NCBI RefSeq assembly: GCF_030518235.1
Contig: NZ_JAULSA010000002.1
Span: 1 to 64,000, forward strand
DNA: 64,000 bases
Reading direction: 5' to 3'
From: Saccharibacillus sp. CPCC 101409
Lineage (GTDB): Bacteria; Bacillota; Bacilli; Paenibacillales; Paenibacillaceae
The translations under genes were made by a program, and so were the position numbers. Below the pieces are notes generated by a model. That model did not search any database, was not told the origin of the DNA, and worked only from the letters and a program-made list of their open reading frames with translations. Within the stretch, counting starts at the first letter, position 1. Every line of letters starts with the position of its first letter. Below are positions 1 to 7,935 of the stretch, piece by piece.

Positions 1-62
1 GGAGGTGGACGCGCAGCAATGCGTGGAGCTGACCAGTACTAATCGGTCGAGGGCTTATCCTC
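1..62 (+). rRNA. 23S ribosomal RNA, 3' end (partial)
   Basis: The first ~60 bases match the conserved 3' terminus of Firmicute 23S rRNA (GCAGCAATGCGT, then GAGCTGACCAGTACTAATCG and GTCGAGGGCTTATCC). The gene enters from the left edge, so only its tail is present. The exact 3' end is estimated. Confidence 0.93.
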
Positions 63-147
63 CCGACTTTTCAACAGAAAAGTCACTTCGATGACGCGAA
101 GAAATCGTTTCGGATCCGGTTTTCAAGGTGCAAACCTTGTATGTAGA

Positions 148-188
148 AATTTGATTCGCTTTGCCCGAAGGGGTCCGCGATTCAAATT
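148..188 (+). other. 23S-5S spacer hairpin
   Basis: AATTTGATTCGC (148-159) faces GCGATTCAAATT (177-188), an 11 of 12 match that can fold inside the rRNA spacer. A second short stem, AGCTTA with TAAGCT, lies just before the 5S gene. A role in rRNA processing is an inference from position. Confidence 0.45.
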
Positions 189-216
189 CCTGTTCCAGCT
201 TACTTTGTAAGCTTAG

Positions 217-334
217 GTTTGGTGTTGACGGCGGAGGGGTTCCACACGTTCCCATCTCGAACACGACCGTTAAGCCCTCCAGCGCCGATGGTACTTGGAC
301 CGCAGGGTCCCGGGAGAGTAGGACGACGCCAAGC
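217..334 (+). rRNA. 5S ribosomal RNA
   Basis: This ~118 nt sequence carries the 5S landmarks: GGAGGGGTTCCACACGTTCC, CTCGAACACGACCGTTAAGC, CAGCGCCGATGGTACTTGG and GAGAGTAGGACG. The ends TTTGGTG and CGCCAAGC pair as helix I. It lies 150 nt behind the 23S end, as in a 16S-23S-5S operon. The ends are good to a few bases. Confidence 0.95.
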
Positions 335-340
335 AAGCAG

Positions 341-378
341 AAAAAGCCTTTACCGCGCATAACGGTGAAGGCTTTTTT
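341..378 (+). terminator. rRNA operon terminator
   Basis: AAAAGCCTT with TACCG pairs with CGGTG and AAGGCTTTT around a short loop, followed by a T run. It lies immediately after the 5S gene and ends the rRNA transcript. Confidence 0.85.
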
Positions 379-417
379 GTGCGTTTAAAAACAATCAGCG
401 TAAGGGGAGGTTGTACA

Positions 418-679
418 GTGCTGGATCGGACTGAGCAAGTAAAAAGAAAAGCAGCGGGAAAAACGACATCGAGCGTAAAGCCACGACGTTAAGAATCGCT
501 GGAAAGTCGTGTCTTTGTTTATGTTGGTTTTAATTTTAGGTTTTAAGTTCTATGCTCTTCCGCCCTTAAGCTTCCATAGCCGGCAGCGCCGCTATCCTCT
601 TGTCCAGGCGCGAGGCGAAGCGCGCCGCTCAAGGCCCCGGGCCGTCCGGCTCCGACCGCTCAAGCGCCGGGAGGCTTGA
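418..679 (+). pseudogene. Possible frameshifted small membrane protein
   Basis: A GTG at 418 follows the ribosome binding site AAGGGGAGG and opens a 24-residue basic peptide ending VKPRR at TAA 490-492. Removing one T at 489/490 would join it to a frame reading KNRWKVVSLFMLVLILGF, a typical basic-then-hydrophobic membrane anchor that runs on to a TGA near 679. No family is recognised. Either it is a broken gene or a sequencing error, or both frames are chance. The start site and the hydrophobic run are the only support. Confidence 0.25.
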
Positions 680-683
680 GCGG
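656..683. other. Perfect 10-bp hairpin
   Basis: CCGCTCAAGC and GCTTGAGCGG are exact reverse complements around an 8-nt loop. No clear T run follows on either side, so a terminator role is uncertain. A partial third copy (CCGCTCAAGG) lies at about 625. Confidence 0.5.
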
Positions 684-705
684 CCTTTCCGCCCCGCCCC
701 GGGAG

Positions 706-816
706 CTGGCCCGTTCCGATTGGAGCGACTTTGGCTTTCCTCCCCCTTCGTCTAAACGGTTTTAGTTCAATGAAAGGGGAGGAAAACAAGCGGAGTCGGA
801 AATCGGAACGGGCCAG
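706..816. repeat. Long nested inverted repeat downstream of fabH
   Basis: Outer arms CTGGCCCGTTCCGATT (706-721) and AATCGGAACGGGCCAG (801-816) are perfect 16-bp complements. Inner arms TTTCCTCCCC (736-745) and GGGGAGGAAA (776-785) are perfect 10-bp complements. The element therefore folds into a ~111-nt two-level hairpin that starts 8 bases past the fabH stop. It could be a fabH 3' end structure or a miniature repetitive element. No target duplication is evident. Confidence 0.7.
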
Positions 817-823
817 CGGCCCC

Positions 824-1804
824 TCACCAGCGCACCACAACCCCGCAGTGCGTTAATCCCGCACCGAATCCGTACATCAGCAGTCGATCTCCTTTTTTGA
901 CTTTTCCTTCGTCGACTGCCTGCTGCAAAGCCAGCGGAATCGAAGCCGATGAAGTATTGCCGTAGTACTCGGCGCTGGTGAGCGTTTGCTCCTGCGCGAA
1001 GCCAGTTTTTTCGGCGATCGATTCGATCATTTTCAGATTGGCGCTGTGCGGAATAAACCAGTCGATACCGGTCAGGCCGCCAGGAAGAGCATCGCCCAAC
1101 TGCTTGACTCCTTCGGGAACGGTACGAACCGCCCATTTATAAACCTCGCGTCCATTTTGGACTACCTTTCCGCTGCCTTCCAGCGGCTCACCGTTCAGGC
1201 TCCCGGCAAGTCCGGTGCGGTATACATGCTGTCCGCCTCCTCCGTCGCTGCCCATGTGGCTGCCGAGAAAAGCTCCGTCCTCATCGTATTCGACAATGGC
1301 TGCTCCGGCTCCGTCGCCGAACAGAATGCAGGTATTGCGATCCGTATAGTCGATCGTTTTGCTCATGCACTCGCCGGCGACGATCAGTACTTTGCGATGC
1401 AGCCCCGAACTAATCATTCCGTTTGCCAGATGCAGCGCGTAAGTAAAGCCTGCGCAGGCCGCGCTTAGATCGAGCGTGCCGGCTCCTTGCAGAGCGAAAG
1501 CATTCTGTACCAGACAAGAAACAGTGGGAAAAGGGAAATCCGGCGTAGTGGTAGCGGCAAGGACGAGGTCGACTCCATCCAACGCTTCCGGATAACGGCG
1601 TGCCAGATCCTCGACCGCTTTGATACAGAGCTGCGAAGTGAATTCGTTTTCGCCGGCGATCCGTCTTTCCCGGATACCTGTGCGCTGTACGATCCATTCG
1701 TCGTTGGTCTCCACCATTGCTTGAAGATCGTCGTTGGTAAGCCTGCGTTCGGGAACATAAGTGCCGAGAGCGGCGATGCGTGCGGTTGAACGAAAAGAAT
1801 TCAT
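824..1804 (-). CDS. fabH: Beta-ketoacyl-ACP synthase III (FabH)
   Basis: Condenses acyl-CoA with malonyl-ACP to start fatty acid elongation. The 326-residue length is normal. The thiolase-fold triad is visible: Cys117 in SAACAGF, His253 in FIPHSAN and Asn283 in GNTSSAS. The ATG at 1804 follows AAGGAG at good spacing. The gene stands alone, with no other fab genes beside it in this window. A FapR operator overlaps its -10 box, so malonyl-CoA-relieved repression by FapR is expected from what is known in Bacillus. Its acyl-CoA preference (branched versus straight) cannot be read from the sequence. Confidence 0.95.
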   Translation of the reverse strand: MNSFRSTARIAALGTYVPERRLTNDDLQAMVETNDEWIVQRTGIRERRIAGENEFTSQLCIKAVEDLARRYPEALDGVDLVLAATTTPDFPFPTVSCLVQNAFALQGAGTLDLSAACAGFTYALHLANGMISSGLHRKVLIVAGECMSKTIDYTDRNTCILFGDGAGAAIVEYDEDGAFLGSHMGSDGGGGQHVYRTGLAGSLNGEPLEGSGKVVQNGREVYKWAVRTVPEGVKQLGDALPGGLTGIDWFIPHSANLKMIESIAEKTGFAQEQTLTSAEYYGNTSSASIPLALQQAVDEGKVKKGDRLLMYGFGAGLTHCGVVVRW

Positions 1805-1832
1805 AAGAAGTCAACTCCTTTAGCACTTTGTT

Positions 1833-1849
1833 TTAGTACCTGGTACTAA
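1833..1849 (-). promoter_or_regulatory. FapR operator
   Basis: TTAGTACCTGGTACTAA is a near-perfect palindrome matching the known FapR box (TTAGTACCTRRTACTAA). It overlaps the fabH -10 hexamer and start point, which is a repressing position. FapR itself is not encoded in the window. Confidence 0.9.
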
Positions 1850-1876
1850 TATAAAAGGCGCGGCTTTGTTTTGCAA
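1848..1876 (-). promoter_or_regulatory. fabH promoter
   Basis: On the minus strand, -35 TTGCAA (1871-1876), a 17-nt spacer and -10 TATATT (1848-1853). The -10 box overlaps the FapR operator. Confidence 0.75.
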
Positions 1877-1974
1877 GGATTTTATCGGAAAAGGGGCTGT
1901 TGAAAAGTCCTGAGAAGGTATATGGACGAGGAAGATATGCATCGAAGCCGGCCGTAATTCTTTGCAAATCTTTT

Positions 1975-2003
1975 TTGACAAGAGCGAAATTGCGGTTTAT
2001 ACA
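1975..2003 (+). promoter_or_regulatory. SigA promoter of the GHL6/ABC sugar locus
   Basis: -35 TTGACA (1975-1980), a 17-nt spacer and -10 TATACA (1998-2003), close to consensus. It gives an unusually long leader of about 245 nt before the first gene (2254). Nothing coding is convincing between 1854 and 2253. Confidence 0.8.
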
Positions 2004-2045
2004 GCGGACTTTTTTTGCGGATCCAAAATGCCGGGCAGACAAAAT

Positions 2046-2069
2046 AAACCGGAAAACCGCTTTAAACCG
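2046..2069 (+). promoter_or_regulatory. Triple AAACCG direct repeat, possible operator
   Basis: AAACCG occurs at 2046-2051, 2054-2059 and 2064-2069, just downstream of the predicted transcription start. Closely spaced direct repeats are typical of AraC-family binding sites, and an AraC-type regulator is encoded at 10055. The link is inference only. Confidence 0.3.
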
Positions 2070-2253
2070 CGGATAAAACGAGCGAAACAGGACATATTTT
2101 GCCGGAACCCACCGCTGCAAAACTTGTCTGTAGCCTGCCGCGCCGCATTTTTGCAAACTGGAATCAGCCCGATCGGCCCGCAAAAGGCGGTACGGAGCGG
2201 GACAAATCAACCGGCCGGCAAAAACGCGGCCGCAGGCGGAGGTGGGGAAGCGG

Positions 2254-4266
2254 ATGGTCTGGTGGATGGAAGAACCGATTCGAATGATCCAGACGAATCT
2301 GCGCGAGACGGATGCGGCGATGGATACGGAGCGGCTGATGGACGATCTGGACACTCTGGCCGCAAATGTGCTGATGGTCAACGCCGGAGGCATATTCGCT
2401 TTTTATCCGTCGCAGCTGGAAGAGCAGTACGTCACGCCTTTTCTGCAAAACGATCTGCTCGGAGAACTGACGGAGAAATTGCATCGGCGCGGCAAAAGGA
2501 TTATCGCAAGATTCGATTTCAGCAAAGCGCACGAATCGTTGTTCCGGCGGAACCCCGAATGGTTTTATCGCAATCGGGAAGGACGGGAAGTCAATTATCA
2601 CGGCATCGTCCATACATGCGTAAACGGACATTACCAGCAGCGAGTTTCTTTAAACATGATTGCGGAGGTGCTGGAACGCTATCCGGTGGACGGTATTTTT
2701 TTCAATATGTTCGGTTATCAGCACTGGGATTACAGCGGCAATCATTACGGTCCCTGCTACTGCGGCAGCTGCCGGAAGCGTTTCGGGGAAATGTACGGGC
2801 TCGACCTGATGGAATACGACGGGGCGGGCGGGCCGCTGCACAGGGAATACAGCGAGTTCTGCGAGCGCACCACGCGGGACATGCTAAGCAAGATTCGCGG
2901 TCACGTTAAAAAAGATTATCCGAACGTCGCTATTTCGACTTATCATACGGAAGGCGTCGATCTGGTGCGCAGCGAGTCGAACACGTCGCACGCCCGGCCG
3001 CTGCCCAAATGGCTGTATGCGGCGTCGGAAAATATCGCTTCGGTCGAAGGAGGCTGGCCCGACAAAAAGGCGAGCTGCTGCAGCATCAACGCGGTCGATT
3101 TGCAGTACCGGTTTACCGGGGTGTCGGTACACGAAACGGAGATCCGGTTGTATGAAGCGCTGGCCGCAGGATCGACGCTCGATTTCTGCATTATCGGCAC
3201 GTTTCCGGATTACCCGGATCATTCCAATCTGCCGGCCGTGCGCGAGGTCTATCGTTTTCAGCAGAAAAATGAGAGCGTATTCAAAGATCTGACGCCGCTA
3301 TCGGATGTTCTGCTGGTCAAGCCCGAGAACGGGCCGGCGCGCGGCGAGTATCTGGGCCTGTTCAAAATATTGAAAGAAAAGCACATCCAGTTCGAGGTGG
3401 TGGCGAGGGAGCGGTTGAGCCGGCGGCTGGAAGACGAGCGGGGAGCGCGAGTGCTGCTGCTGCCGGGAGTCGGCAGCCTGACAGCCGCGGAGCTTGACCT
3501 GCTGGAGCGGAAGCAGCGAAGCGGCCTGGTTGTCGCCGCCGCAGGCGGCGCGCTCGCGGACGATCCGCAGGCGCTGCGCGGGCTGTTCGGCATCCGGGGG
3601 CTGCGGAGGATGCCGGATGCGGAGTCCGCCTATTTCGAGGCGGACGGGGAAGGAATCGGCGGCATCCCGGGCAGCCGCCGGTGGATCGTGGCGCCCGGCG
3701 CATGCTGGGCGGCGGAAGTCGAGCCGAGCGTGCGGGGCCGGCTGCGCGGCATCGAAGCCGCAGCGTTCGGACCGCCCGAGCGGGCGTACGGACACCGGCG
3801 CAGCGGGGAATTCCGGGCCGTGTCGATCCGCGGGAACGGAGCGGGCGCCGGCGTGTATTACGGCTGGCAGCCGGGCGAATTGTACAGCCGCTACGGTTGG
3901 CGGGATCACAAAGAAGCGTTCGCCGCCATGCTGGAACGGGAGCTGGAAGGCGGATGGAGCCTGGAAACCGATGCTCCGCCTTCCGTGGAAGCGTTCGTGC
4001 ACCGGACCCGGGATGGAGCGGTGCTGCTTCAATTGATCAATCTGTCGGGCTTCAACGGCATGACTTACCATGCTCCGCTGCCGATCGAGGATCTGTCGTT
4101 CTCGATCCGGCTGCCGGAGGCGGACGCGTTGAAGGATAGGCCGCAGGGCGTTTCGCTCGTTACCGGTTCCGAAGTGCCGGTCTCGCTTGGTCCGCAGGGA
4201 ATCCGGATCGAAGTCGACCGGCTCGAACGCTACGAGGCGATCCTGATCGGAAGCGGAAACGTTTAG
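2254..4266 (+). CDS. Hypothetical glycoside hydrolase, GHL6 type (first copy)
   Basis: About 670 residues with no signal peptide, so probably cytoplasmic. The N-terminal half reads like the TIM-barrel GHL6 family (Pfam 'hypothetical glycosyl hydrolase 6'): EPIRMIQTNLRE, ANVLMVNAGGI, RFDFSKAHES, NPEWFYR, HTCVNGHYQQ, then VDGIFFNMFGY and a Cys cluster, CYCGSC. The middle part (VLLLPGVGSLTAAELDLL) resembles the amidotransferase-like trimerisation domain of beta-galactosidases. The ATG at 2254 is chosen because GGAGGTGGGG (2238-2247) is correctly spaced for it. A GTG at 2242 would lie inside that site. It shares the operon with a sugar importer, which suggests cleavage of imported oligosaccharides. 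Substrate and activity are unknown. Confidence 0.75.
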   Translation: MVWWMEEPIRMIQTNLRETDAAMDTERLMDDLDTLAANVLMVNAGGIFAFYPSQLEEQYVTPFLQNDLLGELTEKLHRRGKRIIARFDFSKAHESLFRRNPEWFYRNREGREVNYHGIVHTCVNGHYQQRVSLNMIAEVLERYPVDGIFFNMFGYQHWDYSGNHYGPCYCGSCRKRFGEMYGLDLMEYDGAGGPLHREYSEFCERTTRDMLSKIRGHVKKDYPNVAISTYHTEGVDLVRSESNTSHARPLPKWLYAASENIASVEGGWPDKKASCCSINAVDLQYRFTGVSVHETEIRLYEALAAGSTLDFCIIGTFPDYPDHSNLPAVREVYRFQQKNESVFKDLTPLSDVLLVKPENGPARGEYLGLFKILKEKHIQFEVVARERLSRRLEDERGARVLLLPGVGSLTAAELDLLERKQRSGLVVAAAGGALADDPQALRGLFGIRGLRRMPDAESAYFEADGEGIGGIPGSRRWIVAPGACWAAEVEPSVRGRLRGIEAAAFGPPERAYGHRRSGEFRAVSIRGNGAGAGVYYGWQPGELYSRYGWRDHKEAFAAMLERELEGGWSLETDAPPSVEAFVHRTRDGAVLLQLINLSGFNGMTYHAPLPIEDLSFSIRLPEADALKDRPQGVSLVTGSEVPVSLGPQGIRIEVDRLERYEAILIGSGNV

Positions 4267-4422
4267 GACGGGATTCGAATCCGATCCGCATGCAATCTTC
4301 GCGCAGTTGCAACGAAATCGACAAACCGGGAGCGATTTTTGAATAAGCCGGATTCGAGATTTTCGGCAAGAGTTTTCAAACGAGAACGTTAAACGAAGTT
4401 AACCGGAAAGGAGAGACGGCGT
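4267..4422 (+). other. 156-bp gap between hydrolase and permease genes
   Basis: Holds a perfect 12-bp palindrome GGATTCGAATCC (4271-4282) and a second GGATTCGA copy near 4353. No clear terminator or promoter is seen, so read-through from the hydrolase gene into the permeases is likely. Confidence 0.4.
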
Positions 4423-5370
4423 ATGGAACAGCCCGTATCGGCGGCGCCCGAGCGCAAAGCGCATTCGGCTTCGCTGTGGACGCGCATACTCAGACATCGT
4501 ACGATCTATCTGCTGATGCTGCCCGGCATCCTGTATTTTATCGTATTCAAATTCGGGCCGCTGTGGGGACTTCTGCTGGCGTTTAAAGACTATAATCCGT
4601 ATCTCGGGTTTGCGGGCAGCGAGTGGACCGGCTTCGGCCACTTCGCCGCTTTGTTCTCGGACCCCAACTTTTATACCATGTTCCGCAACACGCTGGCGAT
4701 CAATCTGCTCGGTCTGGTCTTCAATTTTCCGGTACCGATCGTGCTGGCGCTGATGCTGAACGAAATCCGGCATGAAACGTTCAAGCGCATCAACCAGTCG
4801 ATCGTGTATATGCCGCACTTTCTGTCCTGGGTCGTCGTGGCGAGCATGACGTACTTTATCCTCTCGGCCGATGTGGGGATCGTCAACAAAGTGATCGCTT
4901 CCTGGGGAGGAGAGCCTGTATCGTTTCTTTCGCGGGTCAATGCGTTCTGGGCGATGATTACCGCGCAGAGCGTATGGAAAGAAGCCGGCTGGGGCACGAT
5001 TATTTTCCTGGCGGCCATGGCCGGCGTCGATCCCCAGCGCTACGAAGCGGCGGTGGTGGACGGAGCGAACCGCTGGCGGCAGATCTGGCATATCACCCTG
5101 CCGGCGATCCGCCCGACCATCGTGATCCTGCTGGTGCTGCGGCTGGGCAATATGTTCGACGTCGGTTTCGAGCAGGTGCTGCTGATGATGAATCCGCTTG
5201 TGATGTCGGTCGCCGAGGTGTTCGATACGTATTCGTATACGCGCGGCATTTTGCAGGGAAATGTCAGTGTGGGCGTCGCAGTGGGCATGTTCAAAGGAAT
5301 CGTCGGCCTGCTGCTAATCGTCACCGCCAACAAAGTCGTCAAGCGGCTGGGGCAGGAAGGCATTTATTGA
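4423..5370 (+). CDS. ABC sugar transporter permease, LplB type
   Basis: This 315-residue polytopic protein has six likely membrane segments and the binding-protein-dependent permease (EAA) loop near residue 207, in EAAVVDGANRWRQIWHITLP, which contacts the ATPase. The start HRTIYLLMLPGILYFIVFKFGPLWG is typical of the LplB/YteP group that imports complex oligosaccharides. AAAGGAGA precedes the ATG. It pairs with the next permease and the following lipoprotein. No ATPase gene is present, as is usual for Gram-positive systems served by a shared MsmX-type ATPase. Confidence 0.9.
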   Translation: MEQPVSAAPERKAHSASLWTRILRHRTIYLLMLPGILYFIVFKFGPLWGLLLAFKDYNPYLGFAGSEWTGFGHFAALFSDPNFYTMFRNTLAINLLGLVFNFPVPIVLALMLNEIRHETFKRINQSIVYMPHFLSWVVVASMTYFILSADVGIVNKVIASWGGEPVSFLSRVNAFWAMITAQSVWKEAGWGTIIFLAAMAGVDPQRYEAAVVDGANRWRQIWHITLPAIRPTIVILLVLRLGNMFDVGFEQVLLMMNPLVMSVAEVFDTYSYTRGILQGNVSVGVAVGMFKGIVGLLLIVTANKVVKRLGQEGIY

Positions 5371-5418
5371 GCAAAGCGAGCAAAAAGCGAAATATTTACC
5401 GAGAAAGGAGGCGGGCGG

Positions 5419-6297
5419 ATGAGTTTTGTCAAAAGTAAAAAGCCTACGGCGTTCGATTGGTTCAACTACAGTCTGGTGCTGCTGATTTCCCTGGTCTGCC
5501 TTTTCCCTTTTCTGTACGTGTTCAGCGTGTCGTTTACCGATCCGGACGTGTATGTGCCGCTCAAATTCTATTTGTTTCCGGACAAGTGGTCGCTCGACGC
5601 CTACCGGTACATTTTATCGACCAACAGCTTTCTGAACGCATTCAAAAGCACGGTGTTTATTACGGTCGTCGGCACGATACTCAATCTGGCCGTTTCGTTC
5701 ACGTTCGCCTACGGTTTGACCAAACGCTCGCTGCCGGGGCACCGGGCGATGATGGGCTTCGTCGTGTTCACCCTGGTGTTCAGCGCGGGAATCGTGCCGA
5801 ACTATCTGCTGATCCGCGAACTGGGCCTGATCAACTCGTACTGGTCGCTGATTCTGTCGAGCCTGACCAATGCGTGGAGCCTGATCGTCATCAAAAGTTT
5901 TCTGGAATCGCTTCCGGCAGAGCTGGAGGACGCGGCGCACATCGACGGCTGTTCGGAACTCGGGGTATTCTGGCGCATCGTGATCCCGCTGTCCATGCCC
6001 GCGATCGCGACGTTTACCCTTTTTTTCGCGGTGGCGCACTGGAATACGTACTTTAACGCGCTGATCTACCTGACGGATTCGCACAAGTGGACGCTGCAGG
6101 TGCTGGTCAAAACGCTGGTCATCGACTCGAATTCCTCGGCCGCCGCGGCTGCGGGGGCGAGCGACGAAGCGGTGATGCCGCAGGAAACGATCCGGATGGC
6201 GTCCATTGTGCTGTCCATGCTGCCGATCCTGGTCATTTATCCGTTTCTGCAAAAACACTTTGCCAAAGGCGTTATGCTGGGTTCGGTAAAAGGATAG
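5419..6297 (+). CDS. ABC sugar transporter permease, LplC/YtcP type
   Basis: The 292-residue second half of the importer channel. FDWFNYSLVLLISLVCLFPF opens the protein, and the EAA loop reads EDAAHIDGCSELGVFWRIVIP. It follows the first permease by 48 bp with a strong AAAGGAGG site before ATG 5419. The C-terminal PFLQKHFAKGVMLGSVKG is characteristic of the YtcP/LplC subgroup. The complex should be a heterodimer with the 4423 product. Confidence 0.92.
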   Translation: MSFVKSKKPTAFDWFNYSLVLLISLVCLFPFLYVFSVSFTDPDVYVPLKFYLFPDKWSLDAYRYILSTNSFLNAFKSTVFITVVGTILNLAVSFTFAYGLTKRSLPGHRAMMGFVVFTLVFSAGIVPNYLLIRELGLINSYWSLILSSLTNAWSLIVIKSFLESLPAELEDAAHIDGCSELGVFWRIVIPLSMPAIATFTLFFAVAHWNTYFNALIYLTDSHKWTLQVLVKTLVIDSNSSAAAAAGASDEAVMPQETIRMASIVLSMLPILVIYPFLQKHFAKGVMLGSVKG

Positions 6298-6363
6298 GCG
6301 AAAGCAGGCGCGCCCGAAACAAACCAAGCCGAACCGTCAACTTGAATCGAGGGGGAAGAAAAA

Positions 6364-7884
6364 ATGATCGAGACGACCGAAACGAAAAAAAGACGCTCCA
6401 AATGGACGGCGCTGCTGTGTACGGCCGCCATGCTGCTGTCGGTGTTAACCGCCTGCGGATCGAAAGGATCGCAAACGGCCGCGCAGGGAGAAGGCGAAGG
6501 CGGCGGGCCGCTGAGCATCCAGATGTTTGCCGGCCTGTTCAGCGAACTGCCGGATATGAACGACGAGTACTGGACGGGCTGGCAGGACATGACGAATGCC
6601 AAGCTGGATATCGAGTGGGTGCCTTCGGGCGATCTGAACACGAAGCTCGATCTGCTGCTGGCTTCGGGCCAGCTGCCGGAAGTCGTCTCGACGACGGACT
6701 TTACGCGCCCGACGCTGATCAGCGCGATCAAGAACGGCGCGTTCTGGGATCTGACCCCGTTTCTGGGCGATCTGAGCGAGTATCCGAATCTGAAAAAAAA
6801 CCTGGCCGAAGACGCGCTGAAATACCTGTCGGTCGACGGCAAGATTTATGCGCTGCCCCGGTCGAGATCGCGGGTGGACGGCGGCTTGAAAATTCGCGAG
6901 GACTGGCTCAAAGAGCTGAATATCGATGTGCCGACGACGATGGACGAGTACAAAGACGCGCTGGCGCAGATCGTCAAAGCCAAACCGGGCACGATCGGCC
7001 ATCTGTTCGTCGACAATCCGACAGCCGCGATGCAGGCGGGCTTCGGCGTGTACAATCCGACTTACGACGACGCCGGCGGCCTGATCAACCCGCGTTTGAC
7101 GCCGCAGTATGTGGAGATGGTCGGCTTTTTCCGGGAGCTGTACGCCGAAGGGCTGATGTCCAAAGAATACGCGGTCATGAAAGAAACGCAGGCGGAAGAA
7201 TTGTTCAAGACCAACCGCGCGGCGTCGTACGGACGGCCGATCTGGTGGGACGACGAGTGGGAAAAAGCGATGCGCAAATCCGGCGAGGAAGACGCAAAGA
7301 TTCTCAACGTGCATCTGAAAGGGCCGCACGGGGACGACGCGGTCGCGCTGGAAACGGGCGTGTCGGGCGGTTTCTACATTTCGAAAAAAGTGCCGGAAGA
7401 AAAAGTGAAGCGGCTGCTGGCGTATTTTGAACAAACGGCTTCGCAGGAAATGACGGATTACGCGTACTACGGCAAAGAAGGCGTTCATCATACGGTCGAA
7501 GACGGACAAAAAGTATTGACCGAGCAGGGCGTCAAAGAAGTCAATACCACAAGCAAAGGCGCGGGCGTGCTGGCGTATTCCAAATGGGGCAAAGTGATCA
7601 GCGCTTCGGCCAGCAAAGCGTTCAACGACGCCAAGATCGCGGAAGTCGAAAAGTTCGACGAAGTCGGCAAAATCGATCCGTACCGCGTAGTCACGGTGGA
7701 ATCGTGGATCAACGGCTGGCCGCCGTTCGAGAGCGAATACAAGTCGATGATGACCAAAGCGATCGTCGGCCAGATTACGCTGGAGCAGTTCGAGGAGTAT
7801 GCGGCGGGCCTGCGCGAGCAGCCGGCGTTGAAGCAGGCTTTTCTCGATATGGCCGAAGCGTACAAACAGTTCCAGGAATCGTAA
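6364..7884 (+). CDS. Extracellular solute-binding lipoprotein of the sugar ABC importer
   Basis: A 506-residue lipoprotein: charged N-terminus, hydrophobic stretch, then the lipobox LSVLTAC with the lipidated Cys at residue 31. The mature part resembles LplA/YtcQ-type binding proteins (DIEWVPSGDLNTKLDLLLASGQLPEVV, and later a PALKQAFLDMAEAYKQF tail). It captures the oligosaccharide outside the membrane and delivers it to the two permeases upstream. By analogy with B. subtilis lpl/rhi loci the ligand may be a plant cell-wall oligosaccharide, but nothing in the sequence fixes this. Confidence 0.9.
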   Translation: MIETTETKKRRSKWTALLCTAAMLLSVLTACGSKGSQTAAQGEGEGGGPLSIQMFAGLFSELPDMNDEYWTGWQDMTNAKLDIEWVPSGDLNTKLDLLLASGQLPEVVSTTDFTRPTLISAIKNGAFWDLTPFLGDLSEYPNLKKNLAEDALKYLSVDGKIYALPRSRSRVDGGLKIREDWLKELNIDVPTTMDEYKDALAQIVKAKPGTIGHLFVDNPTAAMQAGFGVYNPTYDDAGGLINPRLTPQYVEMVGFFRELYAEGLMSKEYAVMKETQAEELFKTNRAASYGRPIWWDDEWEKAMRKSGEEDAKILNVHLKGPHGDDAVALETGVSGGFYISKKVPEEKVKRLLAYFEQTASQEMTDYAYYGKEGVHHTVEDGQKVLTEQGVKEVNTTSKGAGVLAYSKWGKVISASASKAFNDAKIAEVEKFDEVGKIDPYRVVTVESWINGWPPFESEYKSMMTKAIVGQITLEQFEEYAAGLREQPALKQAFLDMAEAYKQFQES

Positions 7885-7935
7885 GCGCGTTTGAAACGCC
7901 GGGAACGATATGGGAAGTGAAAAGGGGGAGAACGC

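Larger units (their letters stand above)
380..823. other. Gene-poor stretch between 5S rRNA and fabH
   Basis: No convincing intact gene lies here. It holds a possible frameshifted small membrane-protein gene (418-679), a perfect 10-bp stem (CCGCTCAAGC 656-665 with GCTTGAGCGG 674-683) and a ~111-nt nested inverted repeat (706-816) directly downstream of the minus-strand fabH stop codon. Confidence 0.5.

Noticed and set aside
2046-2069. Catabolite-response (cre) site near the GHL6 promoter
   Set aside because: The CG core is not flanked by the required TG and CA bases; only the AAACCG direct repeats remain notable.
1962-2909. 315-codon frame starting upstream of the first GHL6 gene
   Set aside because: Most of it overlaps the GHL6 gene in another frame, its first part has odd composition, and it lacks a ribosome binding site.
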